Part shown: one piece after another, positions 35,383 through 42,597 of the stretch | How positions within the stretch are numbered: position 1 is the stretch's first letter | Layout of the letters: every line of letters begins with the position of its first letter | Assembly (NCBI RefSeq): GCF_024055665.1 | Contig: NZ_JAMXMC010000015.1 | Span: 1-64,000 of the forward strand | Origin: Ideonella oryzae | Lineage (GTDB): Bacteria; Pseudomonadota; Gammaproteobacteria; Burkholderiales; Burkholderiaceae_C | DNA: 64,000 bases | Direction of reading: 5' to 3' | Made by a program: the position numbers and the translations under genes | Notes under the pieces: generated by a model | What the model was told of the DNA's origin: nothing | Databases searched by the model: none | The model's input: the letters and a program-made list of their open reading frames with translations, nothing else

Positions 35383-36918
35383 GTGACGACAGCGCCGGCG
35401 GATCTGGAATTCGTCTGGCGTGAAGCGCAGGCGGCCCTGCTGGACCACCTGCGCCGGCAGGATCCGTCCCATGCGCTGCGGCGGGTGGCGCGCTCACTGG
35501 CCCAGGCCGCGGGGCGTCCGGTCGCCCTGGTGACGGTGGGCGCCCAGCCCGCGGCCTGCTGGCTGGGCGGCGCTGGCGCCCAGTGCGAGGCCCTGCGGGC
35601 CGGTGGCTGGTGCAAGCCCCTGAGCTGCGGCGGCCAGGCCGTGGGCGAGCTCTGGCTGGCCCCGCTGCCGGCGCCGGTGGACCGCCAGGCCCTGCTGAGG
35701 GTGCTCCATCCCCTGATCGAAACCGCGGCCGAACTGCTGGCCGCCGAGCTGGCGCAGCATGCCCAGCGCTCCTCCGCTTCGCTGGCCCTGGTGCAGGCAG
35801 CCATCCGCGAGGCCGGCACCTATGTCTGGGAATGGGACCTGCGCACCGACGTGCTGGGCGATATCGACGAAGGCGCGCTGATGCTGGGCTACGCCCCGGA
35901 TGCGCTGGGCCACACCCAGGCCGACTGGGACCGGCTCATCCACCCCGACGACGCCGAGCCCGCCGAGGCGGCCTACCAGGCCCACGCCCGCGGTGAGGTG
36001 CCGCTGTACCAATGCCGTTACCGGGCCCGCGCGGCCGATGGCAGCTGGCGCTGGATCGAGGAGCGCGGCCGCGTGGTGGAGCGCGATGCCCAGGGCCGGC
36101 CGGTGCGCATGCTGGGTACCCAGACCGACGCCACGCTGCTGCTGGCGCTGGAGGAGGCCCGCCAGGAGCGGGCCCTGGCCCAGGCGGCCAATGCCGCCAA
36201 GACCGAGTTTCTCTCCCGTGTGAGCCACGAGCTGCGCACGCCCCTGCATGCGGTGCTCAGCTTCACCGAGCTGATGGCCACCGACACCGAGCAGCCGCTG
36301 CCCGCGGCCCAGCAGCGCCGCCTGGCCCATGTGCAGCAGGCCGGCCAGCATCTGCAGGCCCTGATCGACGATCTGCTGGACCTGTCCCTGGTCGAGGCCG
36401 GCCGGCTGCAGGTGCGCAGCGAGGTGCTGGCCCTGGCGCCCCTGCTGGCTGGGCTGCAGGCCCTGGTGCAGCCCCAGGCCGAGGCTGCCGGCATCCGCAT
36501 GCATTGGCCGGCGGTGCCCGAGGGCGCGCAGCTGCAGGCCGACGCGCGCCGCCTGCGCCAGGTGCTGCTGAACCTGCTGGGCAACGCCATCAAGTACAAC
36601 CGGCCGCAAGGCCAGGTCACCGTGGGCGTGTCCCGCGACGGCGGTGACTGGTCCATCGCCGTGGCGGACAGCGGCCTGGGCATCGCGCCCGAGCGCATGA
36701 CCGAGCTGTTCCAGCCCTTCAACCGCCTGGGGCGCGAGCGCGGGCCGGTGGCCGGTGTGGGCCTGGGCCTGGCGCTGTCGCAGCTGCTGGTGCAGGCCAT
36801 GGGCGGGCGCATCGAGGTGCAGAGCACGCTGGCCGATGCCCAGGGGCAGGGTGGGGGCACGACCTTCCGGCTGATCCTGCCGGCCGCCTCCGTTCCACCG
36901 GAGTCACCTGCCCCATGA
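35383..36918 (+). CDS. soluble PAS-domain sensor histidine kinase
   Basis: A 511-residue kinase with no membrane helix, hence probably cytoplasmic. The N-terminal 130 residues look like a GAF-type module with three cysteines (ACWLGG, AQCEAL, WCKPLSCGG). A PAS domain follows (about 140-250: GTYVWEWDLRTDVLGDID, DWDRLIHPDDA, SWRWIEERGRVVERDAQG). The kinase core has FLSRVSHELRTPLHAVLSF (His282), NLLGNAIKYNRP, DSGLGIAPE and GVGLGLALSQ. No receiver domain is attached. The GTG start lies one base after the zinc-finger gene, and its stop overlaps the regulator gene by ATGA, showing translational coupling to the next gene. Confidence 0.9.
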   Translation: MTTAPADLEFVWREAQAALLDHLRRQDPSHALRRVARSLAQAAGRPVALVTVGAQPAACWLGGAGAQCEALRAGGWCKPLSCGGQAVGELWLAPLPAPVDRQALLRVLHPLIETAAELLAAELAQHAQRSSASLALVQAAIREAGTYVWEWDLRTDVLGDIDEGALMLGYAPDALGHTQADWDRLIHPDDAEPAEAAYQAHARGEVPLYQCRYRARAADGSWRWIEERGRVVERDAQGRPVRMLGTQTDATLLLALEEARQERALAQAANAAKTEFLSRVSHELRTPLHAVLSFTELMATDTEQPLPAAQQRRLAHVQQAGQHLQALIDDLLDLSLVEAGRLQVRSEVLALAPLLAGLQALVQPQAEAAGIRMHWPAVPEGAQLQADARRLRQVLLNLLGNAIKYNRPQGQVTVGVSRDGGDWSIAVADSGLGIAPERMTELFQPFNRLGRERGPVAGVGLGLALSQLLVQAMGGRIEVQSTLADAQGQGGGTTFRLILPAASVPPESPAP

Positions 36919-37922
36919 GCCGTCCCCCCGCCACGATGAGCATGGCCGCGCTGGGCCTGGCCGCACCGGCCGAAGCCCTCTACCGGGCCCTGTTGCGCGG
37001 CCCGGCGGCGGCGCCCGAGGCGCTGGCGGCGCTGTGCGATCAGCCGCTGCCCGATGTGCAGGCCCTGCTGGGCCAGATGAAGGCCCGCGGCCTGGTGCGT
37101 AGCGAGGGGCCCGAGGGCCGCGCCTGGTTTGCCACCGTCCCCGAGGTGGCGGTGGAGTTGCTGCTGATGGAGCGCCAGGTCGAACTCAACCAGGCCCGCC
37201 AGGTCCTGCCCGAGCTGCAGCGCGACCTGATGCGCGGCGGCGCGATCACCGACGCCGATGCGCTGCAGATCATCCCGGCCGACGCCGAGTCGCAGCTGCC
37301 TACTTATCTGCAGATGCACCAGATGGCCCGCGAGGAGGTGGTGAGCATGCTGTGTCCGCCCTTCATCGTCTCCGCACCGGATGCGATGGAGGCGGCCCGC
37401 GAGCAGGCCCGCCAGCGCGGCGTGCGCTACCGCACCCTGGTCGTGCCCGAGTTGCTGCAGTGGTCGGGCTGGACCGACGCTGTTCGCCAGGCCCATGCCG
37501 TGGGCGACGAGGTGCGGGTGCACGCGGCCCTGCCCTTCAAGATGGTGCTGGCCGACCGGCATGCCGGCTTGATCCCGCTGCGTCACGAGGACCCGACCGG
37601 CCCGGCCCTGCGGCTGGGGCCGACCGCGGCGCTGCAGGCGCTGTGGATGCTCTTCGAGACGCTGTGGGCCCAGGCCGTACCGGCCTTGGCCGCCGAGCCG
37701 GGCGAGGGCGCGGCCGGCGAGACCGACCCGGTCGACAAGGACCTGCATGCTCTGGTGACCCTGCTGGCCGCCGGCACCAACGACAAGCAGATTGCCGGCA
37801 TCCTGGGCATGTCCGAGCGCACCCTGCTGCGCCGCATCCACGCCCTGTCCACCCAGCTCAACGCGCGGTCCCGCTTCCAGTGCGGCTGGCTGGCCGCACG
37901 CCACTTTTCGGCGCCGGACTGA
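36915..37922 (+). CDS. TrmB-like/LuxR-type regulator without receiver domain
   Basis: A 335-residue protein with a winged-helix-like N-terminus (about 15-85: AEALYRALLRGPAAAPEALAAL to RAWFATV), a central ligand or phospholipase-D-like sensor region (EEVVSMLCPPFIVSAP, YRTLVVPELLQWSGW, VHAALPFKMVLADRHAGLIP) and a C-terminal LuxR-type helix-turn-helix (LVTLLAAGTNDKQIAGILGMSERTLLRRIHAL). This architecture is well known in actinobacteria and less usual in proteobacteria. There is no Asp-containing receiver, although the gene is coupled by a 4-bp overlap to a histidine kinase gene. Targets may include the FG-GAP gene 170 bp downstream. Confidence 0.8.
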   Translation: MSRPPATMSMAALGLAAPAEALYRALLRGPAAAPEALAALCDQPLPDVQALLGQMKARGLVRSEGPEGRAWFATVPEVAVELLLMERQVELNQARQVLPELQRDLMRGGAITDADALQIIPADAESQLPTYLQMHQMAREEVVSMLCPPFIVSAPDAMEAAREQARQRGVRYRTLVVPELLQWSGWTDAVRQAHAVGDEVRVHAALPFKMVLADRHAGLIPLRHEDPTGPALRLGPTAALQALWMLFETLWAQAVPALAAEPGEGAAGETDPVDKDLHALVTLLAAGTNDKQIAGILGMSERTLLRRIHALSTQLNARSRFQCGWLAARHFSAPD

Positions 37923-38093
37923 GCGGCCCTGGTGCGCGCCGTGGCCCGCGGCGGTCCCGGGGCTGTCGTGCTTCTGTCATGTCATGAATCCGCCAGCCTC
38001 GCGGCGGCGCTTCTGCACTCCAATCAACGCACAGCGAACGGTGAGCACAGGTCCCGCAGGGCCGGCCGTCGCGGCAACACGAGGAGTGAGGAC

Positions 38094-39491
38094 ATGCAGT
38101 TGAATGTGAACAAGGCCGGGCGCGCGGCGCTGGCGCTGGCCGCCATGGCAGGGATGGGCGGTTGGGCCGGGGCGACGACCCTGACGCATCAGCCGGACTG
38201 GGTGGTGGAAGGGCCGATCGAGAACGCGCAGTTCGGCGGGATGATCAACGCGCAGGGCGACCTGAACAAGGACGGCTTCAAGGACCTGATCGTGAGCTCG
38301 GCCACCACGGCCCAGGGCACGCAGCGCGGCGCTGTCGAGGTCTTCTACGGTAGCCGCAAGGGCCCGGCCAAGACGGCGGGCTGGCGTTACGAGGGCACCA
38401 TGGACTGGGCCCAGGTCGGCTCATCGCCGGTGGTGGCCGACGTGAACGGCGACGGCTGGCCCGATCTGGTGGTCGGCGCCTACAACCAGTCCGGGGCCGT
38501 GGCCAACAACGGCGCGGTGCTGGTCTTCCTGGGCTCGGCCAAGGGCCTGCCGGCCACGCCTTCGCAGGTGCTGGAGGGGCCCTCGAGCAACTCCTTCTTC
38601 GGCTGGAAGATCCGCGCGCTGGGTGACTTCAACCACGATGGCTATGCCGACATCGCCGTCTCGGCCATCGGCGCCAACAACAACCTGGGGGCCATCTCCA
38701 TCTACAAGGGCTCGGCCAGCGGCTTGGCCACCACGCCCGTGTCCACGCTGACTGGCGCGGGGCCCTGGACCTATTTCGGCCGCGTCTTCGAGGTGGGCGA
38801 CACCAACGGCGACGGCATCCCGGACATCCTGGTCGGGGCCAGCAGCCCTGTGGGCGGCATTCCCGGCATGGCCTGGATCTACCGTGGCAGCGCGAGTGGC
38901 TACGCCAACACCAAGGCCGAGACCCTGTTTGCGCCCATCGCGCTGGCCGACAGCGATGGCTTCGGCAACAGCGTGGCCGTGCTGGGGGACGTGGATGGCG
39001 ATGGCTACCCCGATGTGGCGGTGGCCGCCCCCAGCTATTTCCAGGACACCAAGAACTTCGGTCTGATCACGGTGTTCTATGGCTCGGCCAATGGCATTGC
39101 GGCCTCGGGTCGCACCCAGATCATCCAACCCAACAGCGGCAATATGTCCTACTTCGGCATGAACATGCTGGGCGGGCGTGACTTCGACGGCGATGGGCGC
39201 CCCGACTTGGTGGTGGGCACGGCCGACAATGCCCGGCCGAACGATCCCACCGAGCCCTTCCCGGGCGGCATCTGGATCTACCATGGCAGCGCCACCGGCC
39301 TGGACACCACCAACATCTACAAGGTGTACGGGCAGCGCAACTCCCGTGACGAGGTCGGCATCAGCCTGGAGGTCGGTGACGTGACCGGCGACGGCGTGAT
39401 GGACCTGATCACGGGCTCCGGGCTCTACGGCGACAGCCTCAGCCAGCAGGGCGTGCTGCGCATTTACCGCGGCGTGCGCAGCCTGCGCTGA
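38094..39491 (+). CDS. secreted FG-GAP/integrin-like seven-repeat beta-propeller
   Basis: A 465-residue exported protein. GAGGAGTGAGG precedes the ATG at 38094 and the signal peptide ends near GGWAGA-TTL. Seven repeats of about 60 residues each contain a DxNxDGxxD calcium-binding loop: GDLNKDGFKDLIV, ADVNGDGWPDLVVGA, GDFNHDGYADIAVSA, GDTNGDGIPDILVGA, GDVDGDGYPDVAVAA, RDFDGDGRPDLVVGT and GDVTGDGVMDLITGS. Each is followed by an aromatic-rich strand such as VEVFYGSRKG. Such propellers mediate adhesion or are enzymes' accessory domains; no catalytic domain is attached. It stands downstream of the kinase/LuxR pair and may be its target, but the 171-bp gap suggests its own promoter. Confidence 0.9.
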   Translation: MQLNVNKAGRAALALAAMAGMGGWAGATTLTHQPDWVVEGPIENAQFGGMINAQGDLNKDGFKDLIVSSATTAQGTQRGAVEVFYGSRKGPAKTAGWRYEGTMDWAQVGSSPVVADVNGDGWPDLVVGAYNQSGAVANNGAVLVFLGSAKGLPATPSQVLEGPSSNSFFGWKIRALGDFNHDGYADIAVSAIGANNNLGAISIYKGSASGLATTPVSTLTGAGPWTYFGRVFEVGDTNGDGIPDILVGASSPVGGIPGMAWIYRGSASGYANTKAETLFAPIALADSDGFGNSVAVLGDVDGDGYPDVAVAAPSYFQDTKNFGLITVFYGSANGIAASGRTQIIQPNSGNMSYFGMNMLGGRDFDGDGRPDLVVGTADNARPNDPTEPFPGGIWIYHGSATGLDTTNIYKVYGQRNSRDEVGISLEVGDVTGDGVMDLITGSGLYGDSLSQQGVLRIYRGVRSLR

Positions 39492-39527
39492 GCCCGGTGG
39501 TCGCCCCGGTCCACCGACCGGGCGGCC

Positions 39528-39980
39528 TCAGGCGCGGGGCGCCGACCCGGCGTCCGCGCCGCCTTGCCGCTTGGCCGCATGGCCACCCACCAGGGCCAGC
39601 GGCACGGTGCTCAGCCACCCGACCAGGGTGAACCACCAGGGGCTGTCGGATGAGCCCATCAGCAACATCAGGATCAGACCCAATGCGCCATAGGCCGCGG
39701 CATTCAGGTAGGGCAGCCGGCCGGCCATGCGCGCGGCCAGGTAGCCGCCCAGCACCGTGGTGGCCGAGCCCAGCAGCAGCGAGGCACCCAGGTAGGCGGG
39801 TTCCTGCACCACGGCCTCGAAGGCCTGCTGCAGGTCGGCGTGGTCGGCGCCGGGGGCCAGCGCCTTGCGGCCCATGAAGAGGGTCAGCAGGATGCCGCTC
39901 AGACCATCGAGCAGCAGGGTGACCATCATCGCCATCCCGACGGATTTGTAGTGCACGTGGCGCAGCAGTTGCATCAGCAT
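39528..39980 (-). CDS. four-helix inner-membrane protein, unknown function
   Basis: A 150-residue hydrophobic protein with about four membrane helices (VGMAMMVTLLLDGLSGILLTLF, YLGASLLLGSATTVLGGYLAA, YGALGLILMLLMG, FTLVGWLSTVPLALVGGHAA) and a charged C-terminal tail. I do not recognise the family. GGAG lies 7 bases before the ATG at 39980. It is the third gene of a small minus-strand group behind a thioredoxin-like gene and a 57-residue membrane protein gene, with 18 bp between it and the latter. Confidence 0.7.
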   Translation of the reverse strand: MLMQLLRHVHYKSVGMAMMVTLLLDGLSGILLTLFMGRKALAPGADHADLQQAFEAVVQEPAYLGASLLLGSATTVLGGYLAARMAGRLPYLNAAAYGALGLILMLLMGSSDSPWWFTLVGWLSTVPLALVGGHAAKRQGGADAGSAPRA

Positions 39981-39998
39981 GGGCAGGCTCCGGTCGGG

Positions 39999-40172
39999 TC
40001 AGCTCAGCCGGCGCAGCAGCAGCACGACGCCCAGGACGATCAGGGCCACCGGCCACCAGTGGTTGAACCAGTGGCTCAGGGACGGCAGCCAGCCCAGGCG
40101 GGCCAGCAGGAAATAGGCGCCGACGGCGATCAGGGCCAGCGGCAGGAACAGCGAGTGGGAACGGGAGCTCAT
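39999..40172 (-). CDS. 57-residue membrane protein resembling the LiaI/LiaF N-terminal module
   Basis: A short gene encoding two predicted helices: SLFLPLALIAVGAYFLLARL and WPVALIVLGVVLLLRRL, joined by a Trp/His-rich turn (GWLPSLSHWFNHWW). This helix-W-rich-turn-helix layout matches the small membrane module found in LiaI/LiaF-type proteins (DUF5668-like), often present as a stand-alone peptide. It starts 19 bp after the thioredoxin-like gene and ends 18 bp before the next, so it belongs to a three-gene unit. The ribosome site is weak, but codon composition and the clean membrane pattern support a real gene. Confidence 0.62.
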   Translation of the reverse strand: MSSRSHSLFLPLALIAVGAYFLLARLGWLPSLSHWFNHWWPVALIVLGVVLLLRRLS

Positions 40173-40191
40173 CGCGGTGGGGCCGGCGGGC

Positions 40192-40650
40192 TCAGTGGGC
40201 GCCGCTGACGCGTTCGAAGAACTCGGTGATGCCGGTCTCGCTCATGCGCCGGGCATTGGCCAGCTCGCCGCCCTGGGTGGCGTAAAGCACTTTGTTGTCC
40301 GGCGAGAGCAGCACGGCGGCCGGGATGCCCTTCTTGATCGGGTTGCCGTAGGCGGCCGCGATGTCCAGGTTGCGGTCGAAGTTGCCCACGTCCACCTTGA
40401 CGACCTTGAACTTGGCCGCCAGCAGCTGGGCATTGGCCGGGCTGTGCATGGCCTGGTCCAGGGCGCGGCAGTCGCCGCACCAGTTGGCCCCCAGGATCAG
40501 CAGCACCGGCACATGGGCGGCCTGGGCCTGGGCCAGGGCCTGCTGCACGGCGGCATGGGCATCGGCCTGCTCGTCATAGGGCAGGGCGGGGGTGGCGGCG
40601 CCGGCCACGGTGGCCAGCAGCAGGGCGATCAGGGCGAACAGGTGACGCAT
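40192..40650 (-). CDS. periplasmic thioredoxin-like protein
   Basis: A 152-residue exported thioredoxin-fold protein. After a signal peptide (cleavage near VAGA-ATP) comes the active site ANWCGDCRALD with C58 and C61, the strand VVKVDVGNFD and the cis-Pro loop KKGIPAAVLL (Pro110). The WCGDC motif is typical of a TlpA/thioredoxin_7-like subgroup with reducing or disulfide-handling roles. GAGGC lies just upstream of the ATG at 40650; a start 12 codons earlier would spoil the signal peptide. First gene of a group with two small membrane proteins. Confidence 0.87.
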   Translation of the reverse strand: MRHLFALIALLLATVAGAATPALPYDEQADAHAAVQQALAQAQAAHVPVLLILGANWCGDCRALDQAMHSPANAQLLAAKFKVVKVDVGNFDRNLDIAAAYGNPIKKGIPAAVLLSPDNKVLYATQGGELANARRMSETGITEFFERVSGAH

Positions 40651-40710
40651 GGGCGGCCTCGGGAACTGCGCAGCAAAGAGCCGCATTGTCGCTGCAGCAT
40701 GAGGCTCCCG

Positions 40711-41571
40711 TCAGGGGTGGGATCCCCCAGGCGCCGGGGCCAGCTGACGGTAGGCCAGCTCGGCCAGGGCGTCCAGCCGGGGCTGGCTGACCGGGCCGCT
40801 CAGGGCATAGCCCAGGCGGCCCTCGCGCCAGTAGAAGCTGCGGGTGTCGCCGGCCTGCGTCTGGCCAAAGCCGGCCGGCGCCTGGGGGCCCGGCGGCAGC
40901 ACGGACACATACAGTGTCAGCCGCGCGCCCTGGGCGTCCTGGTACATGAACTGGGCGCGGGCCGGGGGCGTGGCCTCGCCCGCCCCGGCCGGCAGCAGGC
41001 GCCCGCCCACCAGCGCAAAGCCCTGGGCGCTGAAATCCGGCGTGTGCAGCGGCATGCCCAGCCGGCGCGAGAGCCATTGCAGTAGGTGAGCCTGCTCGCC
41101 GACGCCCACCTCCACCGGGTGGCGCTGCTCGGGGGTGAAGACGGCGTGGGCGATGGCCGCGTCCTGCACGTAAGCGGGCAGGACGGCCAGCTGGGGCGCT
41201 GCGGCCCCCCCCGGCCATTGGCTGCGCGCCCACCAGCCGCTGCCCGCGCCCAGCACCAGCAGCAGGCCTGCTGCCAGGGCCATCGGCCAGGGCGAGCGGC
41301 CGAAGCCGCGCGCAGGCGCGGCGGGCCGTGGCGTGTCCACCGGCCGCAGCGCGGCGCGCAGGCGATCCTGCAGGGGCGCGGGCAGCGGCTCGTCCAGCCA
41401 CTCGCGGCCCAAGGCCTGGAGCTGGGCGCGCTGGGCCTGCCAGCCCATCACGCGGGCCGCCTCGGCGGGGTGCTGCTGCAGCCAGTCGGCCACGGCGGCC
41501 GCCTGCTCGGGGCGCAGCTCACCATCGGCAAAGGCCTGCAGCGTCAGATCGTCGGGGTGCTCGGTGTCCAT
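40711..41571 (-). CDS. membrane-anchored anti-sigma factor
   Basis: A 286-residue protein with an N-terminal anti-sigma domain in the cytoplasm (DLTLQAFADGELRPEQAAAVADWLQQHP), one membrane helix (about 93-114: PWPMALAAGLLLVLGAGSGWW) and a periplasmic domain of about 165 residues (HPVEVGVGEQAHLLQWLSRRLG, FALVGGRLLPAG, RSFYWREGRLGYALSGP). There is no His-Cys zinc motif. It starts 5 bp after the ECF sigma gene and should hold that sigma factor inactive until the periplasmic domain receives a signal. The frame is open further upstream but overlaps the sigma gene. Confidence 0.9.
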   Translation of the reverse strand: MDTEHPDDLTLQAFADGELRPEQAAAVADWLQQHPAEAARVMGWQAQRAQLQALGREWLDEPLPAPLQDRLRAALRPVDTPRPAAPARGFGRSPWPMALAAGLLLVLGAGSGWWARSQWPGGAAAPQLAVLPAYVQDAAIAHAVFTPEQRHPVEVGVGEQAHLLQWLSRRLGMPLHTPDFSAQGFALVGGRLLPAGAGEATPPARAQFMYQDAQGARLTLYVSVLPPGPQAPAGFGQTQAGDTRSFYWREGRLGYALSGPVSQPRLDALAELAYRQLAPAPGGSHP

Positions 41572-41576
41572 GGGTG

Positions 41577-42119
41577 TCACTTCACCACCCGCAGCGGTGG
41601 GGTGTGGGGCGCCTGCCGGGGCGCGGTCGGGTCCAGCCGCTGGCGCAGCTGCTCGCGGGCGCGGGCCAGGCGCGACATCACGGTGCCGATGGGCAGGTCC
41701 AGGATCTCGGCGGTCTCGCGGTAGCTGTACTCCTGCACCGTCACCAGCAGCAGCACCTCGCGTGCGGCCGGCGTGAGCCGGGCCAGCGCCCGCTGCAGGT
41801 CCAGCGCATGGCCCAGCGCCGGGGTGGGGTCGGACTGCAGCAGCGCCGGGCCCTGGTCCTCGTCCCAGGGTTCCATCAGGTGCTCGCGGCCATCGCGCAG
41901 GCCGTTCAGGTAGAGGTGGTGCATCAGGGTGAGCAGCCAGGCCAGCAGGGCCGCCGGCATCTCGCCGCGGGGGCTGAACAGCGCCCACTTGCGGCAGGCG
42001 CGCTCCACGGTGTCCTGCACCAGGTCATCGGCGCGGGCGGCCTGGCCCGTCAGCAGCCGGGCGTGCCGCCGCAGCCGCGGCAGCAGCGGCACCATGGCCT
42101 CGGGGCGCAGGTCGTCCAT
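41577..42119 (-). CDS. ECF-family RNA polymerase sigma factor
   Basis: A 180-residue group IV sigma factor. Region 2 is DLVQDTVERACRKWALF with LLAWLLTLMHHLYLN, and region 4 is RLTPAAREVLLLVTVQEYSYRETAEILDLPIGTVMSRLARAREQL. The ATG at 42119 was chosen for similarity; the frame continues upstream into the preceding gene. It lies 8 bp after the COG4315 gene and 5 bp before the anti-sigma gene, an arrangement seen for this ECF subgroup elsewhere. A possible ECF-type promoter lies in front of the COG4315 gene, consistent with self-activation. Confidence 0.92.
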   Translation of the reverse strand: MDDLRPEAMVPLLPRLRRHARLLTGQAARADDLVQDTVERACRKWALFSPRGEMPAALLAWLLTLMHHLYLNGLRDGREHLMEPWDEDQGPALLQSDPTPALGHALDLQRALARLTPAAREVLLLVTVQEYSYRETAEILDLPIGTVMSRLARAREQLRQRLDPTAPRQAPHTPPLRVVK

Positions 42120-42127
42120 CGGACGGC

Positions 42128-42535
42128 TCAGGGCTTGGCCAGGTGCCAGACGCCCTTGACGCCATCGCCCGTCCGGTCGCCGGGCTTCTGGTCCTTGGCC
42201 CAGTGGTAGAGCGGGCGGCCCATGTAGGCCCATTGGGTCGCGCCGTCGTCGCGCATCACCAGCGTCCAGTCGCCCTGGGCGCTGGCGCCGGCCGGGGCCA
42301 GCAGGGGCGGCCAGTTGGTGGCGCAGGGGCCGCTGCAGTTGCTCTTGCCGCTGCCGGCGCTGTCCTGGTCGAAGGTGTAGAGCGTCATGTGGCTGGCATC
42401 GACCAGCACGCCGTCCATGGCCACGGCGGGGGCGGCCGGTGGGGCGGCCAGGGCTGCGGCGGGCAGCAGCAGGCTGGCGCCCAGGGCGCACAGGCTGGTC
42501 AGGACGGGCAGGACTGTCGCAGGGGAACGCTTCAT
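42128..42535 (-). CDS. exported COG4315-type repeat protein
   Basis: A 135-residue secreted protein: signal peptide (cleavage near ALA-APP), then two copies of the short repeat found in COG4315 (Lipoprotein_15): VLVDASHMTLYTFDQDSAG with CSGPCATNWPP, and YMGRPLYHWAKDQKPGD. The two cysteines of CSGPC may form a disulfide. Function is unknown; members are often regulated by ECF sigma factors and respond to oxidative or chlorine stress. GAGG lies 7 bases before the ATG. It is the first gene of the sigma/anti-sigma operon and probably both its reporter and its product. Confidence 0.88.
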   Translation of the reverse strand: MKRSPATVLPVLTSLCALGASLLLPAAALAAPPAAPAVAMDGVLVDASHMTLYTFDQDSAGSGKSNCSGPCATNWPPLLAPAGASAQGDWTLVMRDDGATQWAYMGRPLYHWAKDQKPGDRTGDGVKGVWHLAKP

Positions 42536-42570
42536 GGCAGGGCCTCGTAAAAGAGTGTCGGGTCCTGCAT

Positions 42571-42597
42571 GAACACGGCGGGCCTGCGGTTTATTCC
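42571..42597 (-). promoter_or_regulatory. candidate ECF sigma promoter of the COG4315 operon
   Basis: On the minus strand GGAATAAA and GTGTTC are separated by 13 bases, or 15 bases if only GTTC is taken as the -10 core. The -35-like element overlaps the stop codon of the upstream sigma54 activator gene. The position, 36 bp before the COG4315 start codon, fits an autoregulated ECF operon. The match is by resemblance only. Confidence 0.32.
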
